Source: Pyxidicoccus caerfyrddinensis
Lineage (GTDB): Bacteria > Myxococcota > Myxococcia > Myxococcales > Myxococcaceae
Direction: 5' to 3'
Length of the DNA: 64,000 bases
NCBI RefSeq assembly: GCF_010894405.1
Contig: NZ_JAAIYA010000027.1
Coordinates: 115,140 to 179,139 of the forward strand
In this document: piece by piece, positions 56,219-64,000 of the stretch
Layout: every line of letters begins with the position of its first letter
How positions within the stretch are numbered: position 1 is the first letter of the stretch
Notes under the pieces: model-generated
The model's input: the letters and a program-made list of their open reading frames with translations, nothing else
Told to the model about the DNA's origin: nothing
Database searches by the model: none
Translations under genes and position numbers: made by a program

Positions 56219-57442
56219 TTACCGGCTGTAGAGCAGGCCGCCCTCCATTCCTTGCCGGATGGCGTCCACCACCGTCAGGGCGTCCCGGGCCTCCGCCACG
56301 TCGTGCACCCGCACCACGTCCGCGCCGCCCAGCGCAGCCACCGTGGCCACGGAGCCCAGCGTCGCCGCCAGCCGCTCGGCGGCCGGCTTGCCCCCCGTAA
56401 GCTTCCCCAGGAAGGCCTTCCGGCTGGTGCCCACCAGCAGCGGCAGCCCCAGCACGCGCAGCTCCCCCAGGCGGCGGAGCAGGAAGAGGTTGTGGTCGAA
56501 CGTCTTCCCGAAGCCGATGCCCGGGTCCAGGAGGATGCGCCCGCGCGGTACGCCCGCCGCCACCGCCCGCGCCACCGCGGCCTCCAGGAAGGCCAGCACC
56601 TCGTCCACCAGGTCGTCGTAGCGCGGCGCCTGCTGCATGGTGGCCGGAGTGCCCTGGATGTGCATGAGGCAGCAGGCCGCCCCCGCCTCGGCCACCACGC
56701 GGGGCAGTTCCGGGTCCGAGCGGAAGCCGGTGATGTCGTTGATGAGGTGCGCCCCCGCCTTCAGCGCCTCGCGCGCCACCGCGGCCTTGGTGGTGTCCAC
56801 CGACAGGGGCACCGACGTCCGCGCGCGCAGGCCCTGGATGACGGGCAGCACCCGCGCCACCTCCTCCTCCGCGCCCACCGCCTGGGCGCCCGGGCGGGTG
56901 GACTCTCCACCCACATCGAGCAGATCCGCACCCGCCTCCGCCAGCGCCACGCCGTGGGCGATGGCGGCCTCCGGGTCGAAGAAGCGGCCGCCGTCGGAGA
57001 AGCTGTCCGGCGTCACATTCACGACGCCCATGACGTAGGTGCGCGAGCCCCACGCGAAGGTGCGCCCGCCCAGCTCCAGCGCCGCCGGGGGCCTGTCCGC
57101 CTCCAGGGCGCGCTCCAGCGCGGAGGCCAGCTCCGGCAGGGCCGCCGCCCTCGCGCGCGCCGCCGCCACCAGCCGCTCCAGCTGCTCCCTGCGCCCCGAG
57201 AGCAGGCCCGTCCCCGGACGCGCCTGGGCGTCGCCAGGTATCCAGGCGGGGTAGTTCGTGGTGGCCTCGGAGCGCGACTGGAGGAAGCGGGCCGCGTCCT
57301 CCGTCAGCCCGGTGAGCAGCAGCTGCACGTGGGGCAGCTTCGCCAGCAGCTTCTCATGGGCGGCCGTGAGCAGCCCCATCCGCCGGAAGGCCAGCCGCAG
57401 GTCCTCGGGGCTTTCGACGGCAATCGGACGGGCACGAATCAT
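56219..57442 (-). CDS. folP: Dihydropteroate synthase with long N-terminal extension
   Basis: 407 residues. Makes dihydropteroate from pterin pyrophosphate and p-aminobenzoate. Signature VMGVVNVTPDSFSDGG at about 137-152, then DVGGESTRPGA, DTTKAAVAREAL, NDITGFRSD, LDPGIGFGKT, GTSRKAFLG. The first 130 residues precede the normal start of the family and are helical (LAAHEKLLAKL-like region, then LERLVAAARARAAALPEL). Usual enzymes are about 280 residues. ATG 57442. Downstream of ftsH in the housekeeping series. Confidence 0.94.
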   Translation of the reverse strand: MIRARPIAVESPEDLRLAFRRMGLLTAAHEKLLAKLPHVQLLLTGLTEDAARFLQSRSEATTNYPAWIPGDAQARPGTGLLSGRREQLERLVAAARARAAALPELASALERALEADRPPAALELGGRTFAWGSRTYVMGVVNVTPDSFSDGGRFFDPEAAIAHGVALAEAGADLLDVGGESTRPGAQAVGAEEEVARVLPVIQGLRARTSVPLSVDTTKAAVAREALKAGAHLINDITGFRSDPELPRVVAEAGAACCLMHIQGTPATMQQAPRYDDLVDEVLAFLEAAVARAVAAGVPRGRILLDPGIGFGKTFDHNLFLLRRLGELRVLGLPLLVGTSRKAFLGKLTGGKPAAERLAATLGSVATVAALGGADVVRVHDVAEARDALTVVDAIRQGMEGGLLYSR

Positions 57443-57549
57443 CGGGAGCGGGCTCCTGAATGCACGGGCTCCACCCTACCCCCCACGCCGCGACTCCGGC
57501 GCCGAACTTCTCGCCGAAGCGACGGCTGCCGGGCATTAGATGCGGAGCC

Positions 57550-58437
57550 ATGGACCTCAACGAGCTCCTCGTCTTCGCGCGGGTGGTGCAGGCCGGCAGC
57601 TTCACCTCGGCGGCGCGCCTGCTGCGGATGCCCAAGTCCACCGTCAGCCGGAAGGTGTCGGATTTGGAGGAGCGCATCGGCGCGCAATTGCTGCACCGCA
57701 CGTCGCGCAAGCTGCGCCTCACCGACGCGGGGCAGGCCTACTACGAGCACGCCGCCCGCATCGTCGCCGAAGTCGAACAGGCGGAGCTGGCCGTCACGCG
57801 CCTGCAGACCGCGCCGCACGGCCTGCTCCGCGTCACCACGCCGCTCACTTTCGGCTGCCTGGGGCCGCTCGTCTCGGAGTTCCTCCAGCGCCACCCCCAG
57901 GTGCAGCTCGAGCTGGTGTGCACGGAGCGCGCGGTGGACCTGATGGAAGAGGGCTTCGACCTGGCCGTGCGCGCGGGACGCCTCGCCGACTCGTCACTCA
58001 TCGCGCGCAGGCTCGGCAACATCGAGAACATCGTCGTCGCCGCCCCCGGCTACCTGAAGCAACGCGGCACGCCCAAGGCCCCGAAGGAGCTGGAGAAGCA
58101 CGACTGCATCCTCTTCGGCACGGCGCTGGAGCGGAACGCCTGGGCGCTATCCTCGGGCGGCAAGACGGTGGAAGTGCCCGTGCGGGCGCGGCTCGCGGTG
58201 AATGAGCCCGACATGCTGCGCGCGGTGACGCTGGCGGGCGGCGGCATCGCGCTCCTGCCCAACCTCAACTACGCGGAGGACCTTGCCAGCGGGCGCCTGA
58301 AGCGCATCCTCCCCGACTGGAGCTCGGCCACGGTGCCGGTGCACGCCGTCTACCCGAGCAGCCGCCACGACTCGCCCAAGGTGACGGCCTTCGTGGACTT
58401 CCTGCGGGAGCGCTGGCCCGTCCGCCCGGTGGCTTGA
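57550..58437 (+). CDS. LysR-family transcriptional regulator
   Basis: 295 residues. Winged helix-turn-helix (MDLNELLVFARVVQAGSF, TSAARLLRMPKSTVSRKVSD, LEERIGAQLLHRTSRKLRLT), then effector domain (GLLRVTTPLTFGCLG, DLAVRAGRLADSSLIARRLG). In many bacteria LysR genes of this type accompany pirin genes, as here. Transcribed against the surrounding minus-strand housekeeping genes. ATG 57550. Confidence 0.92.
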   Translation: MDLNELLVFARVVQAGSFTSAARLLRMPKSTVSRKVSDLEERIGAQLLHRTSRKLRLTDAGQAYYEHAARIVAEVEQAELAVTRLQTAPHGLLRVTTPLTFGCLGPLVSEFLQRHPQVQLELVCTERAVDLMEEGFDLAVRAGRLADSSLIARRLGNIENIVVAAPGYLKQRGTPKAPKELEKHDCILFGTALERNAWALSSGGKTVEVPVRARLAVNEPDMLRAVTLAGGGIALLPNLNYAEDLASGRLKRILPDWSSATVPVHAVYPSSRHDSPKVTAFVDFLRERWPVRPVA

Positions 58438-58578
58438 GACGAACTCCACGTTCGTCCAATAGGTGGAACGATGGTTCCCAACTCCTCGTCTGGTGGGGAG
58501 GGGGACGCTGTCGCATCTTCCTTCTCGAAGACGGACGGGCCCTGGTGGCCAACGCCTTCCGCAGACAAGGAGCACACC

Positions 58579-59274
58579 ATGATGACCATTCGACCTTCTG
58601 AAGCCCGCGGCCATGCGAACCACGGTTGGCTGGACTCCCACCACACCTTCTCGTTCGGCGGCTACTACGACCCCAACAACATGGGCTTCCGCGCCCTGCG
58701 CGTCATCAACGAGGACCGTGTCACCTCCGGCGAGGGCTTCGACACGCACCCCCACCGCGACATGGAAATCATCACCTACCCCCTCAGCGGGGCCATTGCC
58801 CACCGTGACAGCACGGGCGGCACCGGGCTCTTGCGCGCGGGAGAGGTGCAGCGGATGACGGCCGGCACCGGCGTGCAGCACAGCGAGATGAACGGCTCGG
58901 ACGAGGAGCTGCACTTCCTGCAGATCTGGATCATCCCCGAGAAGCGGGGTCTCAAGCCCGGCTACGAGCAAAAGATGTTCACCGAGGCCGAGCGCCGGGG
59001 CCGCTGGCGGGTGGTGGTCAGCCCCGACGCGCGCGAGGGCAGCCTCACCGTGCACCAGGACGTGTCGCTGCACGGCACGCTGCTGAGCGCGGGCGAGTCG
59101 GCCGAGTACACGCTCGCTCCGGGCCGCCATGCCTGGGTGCAGATGGCGCGCGGCAAGGCCACGCTCAACGGCGTGGAGTTGAAGGCCGGTGACGGCGTGG
59201 CCGTGTCCGACGAGTCGCGGCTGGTCCTCACGGCCACCGAGCCCGTCGAGGCGCTGCTCTTCGACCTCGCCTGA
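58579..59274 (+). CDS. Pirin family protein (YhaK/quercetinase-like)
   Basis: 231 residues. Bicupin of the pirin family; metal ligands in HPHRDMEIITYPL and GVQHSEMN. Bacterial pirins act as quercetin 2,3-dioxygenases or regulators; function here not proven. ATG 58579 has AAGGAG six bases upstream. Follows a LysR gene after 141 bases and ends at a hairpin terminator shared with ftsH. Confidence 0.93.
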   Translation: MMTIRPSEARGHANHGWLDSHHTFSFGGYYDPNNMGFRALRVINEDRVTSGEGFDTHPHRDMEIITYPLSGAIAHRDSTGGTGLLRAGEVQRMTAGTGVQHSEMNGSDEELHFLQIWIIPEKRGLKPGYEQKMFTEAERRGRWRVVVSPDAREGSLTVHQDVSLHGTLLSAGESAEYTLAPGRHAWVQMARGKATLNGVELKAGDGVAVSDESRLVLTATEPVEALLFDLA

Positions 59275-59308
59275 GCGGCGCGGGCTTCGAGTGCGGCCCC
59301 GCAAAGCA

Positions 59309-59342
59309 GAAGGCCCTTCCCGGTACGCTGGGAAGGGCCTTC
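59309..59342. terminator. Bidirectional terminator between pirin and ftsH genes
   Basis: Perfect 12-bp stem GAAGGCCCTTCC / GGAAGGGCCTTC with a 10-base loop, between convergent stops, with a short T-rich stretch after it. Confidence 0.75.
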
Positions 59343-59369
59343 GTCATTTCAGGACTGGAGCGCCGGTGA

Positions 59370-61286
<1,917 letters not shown>

Positions 61287-61467
61287 GTGTCAGCTGCCCT
61301 TTCGGTACTCGGCGGGATGAGGGCCGCGCTGGGAAGAACCCCAGCTTTTTCCATCATTTGGCCGACACCAGGCGAGCAACCCAACGTCGGACCGTATCAG
61401 CAACAGCAAAAAGCCCTCAACTATTTAGGGGGGCGCGACCATCCCCGCTCTCTGCACTGCTTCCACT

Positions 61468-62823
61468 CTATAACGGAGGGGTCCGCTGAATGCTCGGACT
61501 GGGTGGTGCCGCCCACAAGGAGTGTCCGGAAGGCACACCTGTGAACGCGGGTGCCCAGAGCCCGGGGAGCCACAACACCTCTCCCCCGGCATCCACCACC
61601 ACCGGCCACGCGCCTCGCGCCTCCGCCGGCACCCGAAAGTCCACCAACAGGTCCTGGAGCTTTCGTTGTCCCGCATTCGTACGGACGCGGTCGCCCGCCT
61701 GGCGTGTTCGCACGGTGAGCGGCCAGCGCGTCCCTTCCGCGAGCGCCAGGCTCCACACGCCCGCGGGCGGCGGTCCCTGCTCCACGGAGAAGCGCCAGCC
61801 CGTGCCCTCCAGCGTCCCTGTCGCCCCTGTACCCTCCAGTTGCAACCGGGTGGCGAGGTCAGGCTGCGGCGCGCTGACACAGCGCACGCGCCCGCTCGCG
61901 GCGCGCAGCACCAGCCCCCGCCCCAGCGTGGCCGAGCCTCCGCGCTCCACCGCGGCGAGCACGCGCGCCAGCGTGGCGTCATCCGCCAGCACGTCCGCCA
62001 CGTCCAGCAGCCGGGCGAGCACCCTGCGCCGCAGCGGTGACTCCAGCGCGCGCACGCCGGGGGCATCCAGGCTGCCGTCCTCCAGCACAAGCCGCGTCCA
62101 CGCCTGGTCCGCCATGCGCGACAGGAGCGCGTCGTCCTCCGCCGCGTGCCGCGCGAAGGACGCCAGCCGCGCCTCCACCGGGTAGCCGGCCGCGCGCGAC
62201 AGGGCCGGCAGCGCGTCCTTCCGGATGCGGGTGCGGAAGAAGGCGGGGTCGGAATTCATCGGGTCTGTCCAAAAGGAGACATCTCCGGCGGCGAGAAAGG
62301 CGAGCACCTCCTCGCGAGTCACCTCCAGGAGCGGGCGGACGAGCCCCGCGCGTGAAGCCTGGATGCCGCCCGCGCCCCGAAGCGCCGTGCCGCGCGCCAG
62401 CCGCATCAGCAGCGTCTCCGCCTGGTCGCTCGCCGTGTGGGCGGTGGCCACCGCGTCCAGCCCGCGCTCGCGCCGCAGGGCCGCCAGGGCCGCGTAGCGG
62501 GCCTCGCGTGCCCTCGCCTCCAGTCCGGGGCCGGGGGTCAGGTGCAGCTCACGAACGTGGCAGGGCAGGCCCTGCCCGGCGGCCAGGCAGGCGACCGCCT
62601 GGACCTCCGCCTCGGACTCCAGTCGGAGGCCATGGTTCAGTGTCGCGACCTCCACGCGCAGCCGGAGCACGGGCGCGACGCGCGCGGTACCCACCAGGAG
62701 AGCGGTGGAGTCCGCGCCTCCCGAGACGGCGAGCAGCACCGAGCGGCCCTCGAGGCCGAGGCGCTGGTACGCCGCCTCCAGCGTCTTCGTCAGCGGCGGG
62801 GGTTGGGAGCGAGTGCGGGGCAT
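61468..62823 (-). CDS. tilS: tRNA-Ile lysidine synthase
   Basis: 451 residues. Adds lysine to C34 of the CAU tRNA-Ile so it reads AUA. PP-loop SGGADST at 34-40, then VATLNHGLR, ATAHTASDQAETLLMRLARG, VRPLLEVTREEV and the C-terminal TilS domain (WPLTVRTRQAGDRVR). Highest gene of the minus-strand housekeeping group, followed by ftsH after 181 bases. Confidence 0.95.
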   Translation of the reverse strand: MPRTRSQPPPLTKTLEAAYQRLGLEGRSVLLAVSGGADSTALLVGTARVAPVLRLRVEVATLNHGLRLESEAEVQAVACLAAGQGLPCHVRELHLTPGPGLEARAREARYAALAALRRERGLDAVATAHTASDQAETLLMRLARGTALRGAGGIQASRAGLVRPLLEVTREEVLAFLAAGDVSFWTDPMNSDPAFFRTRIRKDALPALSRAAGYPVEARLASFARHAAEDDALLSRMADQAWTRLVLEDGSLDAPGVRALESPLRRRVLARLLDVADVLADDATLARVLAAVERGGSATLGRGLVLRAASGRVRCVSAPQPDLATRLQLEGTGATGTLEGTGWRFSVEQGPPPAGVWSLALAEGTRWPLTVRTRQAGDRVRTNAGQRKLQDLLVDFRVPAEARGAWPVVVDAGGEVLWLPGLWAPAFTGVPSGHSLWAAPPSPSIQRTPPL

Positions 62824-62876
62824 CTGACAGGGCCGGAATGGATTGTCGAATGGCTGGGTTACAGAGGCGCGTGCGG

Positions 62877-62905
62877 TTGAAGGTAGGGGGGGCGGTTCTT
62901 ATGAT
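62877..62905 (+). promoter_or_regulatory. Sigma-70-like promoter of candidate small RNA
   Basis: TTGAAG at 62877-62882, exactly 17 bases, TATGAT at 62900-62905 (4/6 and 5/6 matches to consensus). Fires to the plus strand, away from tilS, into a stretch with no reading frame. Confidence 0.6.
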
Positions 62906-63028
62906 CGTCACACCGGATGGGCGTGGTCGCGGAAGCGGGAAATAGGCGCTGCCGCTGGGGATGTTGAAGGACGGTCGAATTTCAAGGTGTTGGGCCTAGG
63001 GGTCCCCCCCCTCCCCCTCTGGGCCCAC

Positions 63029-63067
63029 GGGTCCGCCAGGAGATCCACTCCCGGCGGTCCCTCTTTT
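63029..63067 (+). terminator. First terminator of the candidate small RNA
   Basis: GGGTCCGCC / GGCGGTCCC with one mismatch, 15-base loop, followed by TCTTTT. Confidence 0.6.
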
Positions 63068-63072
63068 CGAAG

Positions 63073-63115
63073 CGCCCCGGACTTCCTCGTTGAGGTCCGG
63101 GGCGTTTCCTTTTTC
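63073..63115 (+). terminator. Second, strong terminator
   Basis: Perfect 10-bp stem CGCCCCGGAC / GTCCGGGGCG with a 12-base loop and the tract TTTCCTTTTT. No plus-strand coding gene lies upstream for 3.8 kb, which is why a small RNA is proposed. Confidence 0.85.
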
Positions 63116-63276
63116 GCGCCCTGCTGCACACGTCACGTGCGACTGAACGTGCCCGGGTGTTGACCGTGCGGTCGCGGAATGAGTCCTCCGAAACCGTTGA
63201 CCCTCTTGGGAGTCTGTCGGATAACGACCCCGGTGTGTTCAGGTCGTCACCTCGAATCCGCCCCGGAGACCCAGGT

Positions 63277-63480
63277 ATGGCAGGCACTGACAAGCGCAAG
63301 CAGTCGCTGTACTTCCCCGAGGAGATGCTGAAGGAGATCCAGGAGGAAGCGACCCGCCAGGACCGCTCCCTGTCGTGGGTCGTTCAGCAGGCGTGGAAGA
63401 TCGCCCGTGAGCGCATCAAGTCGTTCCCGGCCGTCAACGACGTGACTGGCGACGAGCGCCAGGACCCACGGGAGGAGTAG
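63277..63480 (+). CDS. TIGR04563-like small protein, copy 1
   Basis: 67 residues. MAGTDKRKQSLYFPEEMLKE, then IQEEATRQDRSLSWVVQQAW, KIARERIKSFPAVNDV. Matches from memory the myxobacterial TIGR04563 family, which resembles ribbon-helix-helix proteins (a beta strand QSLYFP followed by two helices), so DNA binding is plausible but unproven. ATG 63277 keeps the family start. Copy 2 begins eight bases after its stop. Confidence 0.85.
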   Translation: MAGTDKRKQSLYFPEEMLKEIQEEATRQDRSLSWVVQQAWKIARERIKSFPAVNDVTGDERQDPREE

Positions 63481-63487
63481 CGAGGGC

Positions 63488-63769
63488 ATGGCCACGACCG
63501 ACCATCGCAAGCAGAGTCTCTACTTCCCCGAGGACATGCTGGAAGAGATCCAGCGTGAGGCGACGCGGCAGGACCGCTCGCTGTCGTGGATCGTGCAGCA
63601 GGCGTGGAAGGTGGCGCGCGGCGACATCCGGAAGATGCCTTCCGTGAATGACGTGCTGAGCCCGCCGCCCCGTCCCGCTGTGGTCCCCGTGGCGTCGGCG
63701 GTGGCCCCCACGGCCCCCGTGCCCGTGGTGGCCGCGGCTGCTGCCTCGTCCTCGGACGAGCCCAAGTAG
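63488..63769 (+). CDS. TIGR04563-like small protein, copy 2
   Basis: 93 residues. The first 55 are a close paralogue of copy 1 (RKQSLYFPEDMLEEIQREAT, RQDRSLSWIVQQAWKVARGD), followed by an Ala/Pro/Val-rich tail of about 35 residues with no counterpart in copy 1. Same strand, eight-base gap, so one transcript. Ends before a hairpin and terminator. Confidence 0.85.
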   Translation: MATTDHRKQSLYFPEDMLEEIQREATRQDRSLSWIVQQAWKVARGDIRKMPSVNDVLSPPPRPAVVPVASAVAPTAPVPVVAAAAASSSDEPK

Positions 63770-63853
63770 TCGCAGCAACCGGGCCCGCGTCCGGCCCACC
63801 GGCTTCCCAAGCCGGCGGGCCGCGCGGGTCGATAGCGGTGCGCCCGCGCTTTC

Positions 63854-63880
63854 CGGCTCCGTCATGAGGGCCGTTTTTTT
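63854..63880 (+). terminator. Terminator after the tandem small genes
   Basis: CGGCTC / GGGCCG (one G-T pair) with an 8-base loop followed by seven Ts. A larger hairpin without T-tract lies just upstream (63793-63821, GGCCCACCGGCTT / AAGCCGGCGGGCC with one mismatch). Confidence 0.7.
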
Positions 63881-64000
63881 CTACACCGGCAAATATGGCC
63901 TGAGCTCCTCTTCGATGCCTCTGAGGTAGGCGTCCGGGTCGGCGCGGAAGCGTCGGCCCATGATGCGAGGGACGCGCCGCGCTTCAAGCTGGGCGCGTAG
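63881..64000 (-). CDS. 3' end of an unidentified gene
   Basis: 39 C-terminal residues are inside the window (LRAQLEARRVPRIMGRRF, then RADPDAYLRGIEEELRPYLPV), ending in TAG. The frame is open to the right edge. The Arg-rich and helical ending is not diagnostic. The stop is adjacent to the plus-strand terminator, so the two are convergent. Confidence 0.6.
   Translation of the reverse strand, partial: LRAQLEARRVPRIMGRRFRADPDAYLRGIEEELRPYLPV

Larger units (their letters stand above)
62912..63115 (+). ncRNA. Candidate small RNA, about 155-205 nt
   Basis: Expected start about 62912, ends at the first (63067) or second (63115) terminator. Contains several inverted repeats, among them TGGGCC / GGCCCA enclosing GGGG / CCCC around 62995-63027. 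No good open frame. No match to SRP RNA, tmRNA or RNase P motifs. Alternatively the leader or attenuator of the small gene at 63277. Confidence 0.5.

Overview
The window is high-GC DNA (about 70% by eye, strong G/C third-position bias) and reads as a chromosomal segment of a myxobacterium, most likely Myxococcaceae (Myxococcus, Corallococcus or Pyxidicoccus type). Pointers are Hanks-type Ser/Thr kinases fused to other signalling modules, an FHA-domain sigma-54 activator, PilZ and BON proteins, lipoproteins with Asp-Ala-Gly-rich linkers, two tandem copies of the small TIGR04563-like protein, and a tilS/ftsH/folP/glmM/pdxJ/acpS/nnr/tsaE housekeeping series. The assignment is inference from gene content; there is no rRNA here.

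Layout. 0-2.4 kb: end of a LysR gene, a short-chain dehydrogenase, a lipoprotein. 2.5-5.8 kb: tRNA-Thr(CGU) with its terminator, glutamate dehydrogenase, a PilZ protein, a small secreted protein. 5.9-12 kb (minus strand): protein quality control (HtrA/Deg-type protease, grpE, a free-standing sigma-1.1-like protein, ftsH), then a propeller-like lipoprotein and a Nudix hydrolase. 12.2-17.9 kb: a small XRE regulator and two large Ser/Thr kinases, each carrying what looks like a decayed nucleotide-cyclase domain. 18-24 kb: two MDR dehydrogenases around a LysR gene, an FHA/AAA+ activator, a beta-CASP metallo-hydrolase. 24-29.8 kb: ileS, two uncharacterised genes, a triple-BON protein. 30-32.7 kb: two leaderless envelope-hydrolase-like proteins. 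32.8-37.1 kb: MFS transporter, Cys-type alpha/beta-hydrolase, cyclophilin-like protein and a LysR regulator, tied together by a shared bipartite promoter element. 37.2-43.6 kb: an 817-residue unknown protein coupled to an FdhF/YdeP-type molybdoenzyme, and a charged BON protein. 43.8-47.4 kb: hutU-lipoprotein-hutI for histidine breakdown. 47.5-49.6 kb: a class II glutamine amidotransferase overlapping a pentapeptide-repeat gene.

49.6-51.2 kb is a clearly AT-richer island holding one gene with two winged-helix-like segments and a TIR-like/nucleotide-binding C-terminus, probably acquired and possibly defence-related. 51.2-62.8 kb (minus strand) is the housekeeping series (tRNA t6A modification, metabolite repair, acyl-carrier activation, vitamin B6, peptidoglycan precursor, folate, membrane proteolysis, tRNA-Ile lysidine), interrupted by a plus-strand LysR-pirin pair. 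62.9-63.9 kb has a candidate small RNA (good sigma-70-like promoter, two consecutive terminators, no reading frame) followed by the tandem TIGR04563-like genes. The window ends in the 3' end of an unidentified minus-strand gene.

The strongest leads are the TIR-like island gene, the candidate small RNA, the duplicated bipartite element at 34.16 and 36.10 kb, the paired cyclase-like kinases, the double papain-fold protein with its peptidoglycan-hydrolase neighbour, and the stand-alone sigma-1.1-like protein.
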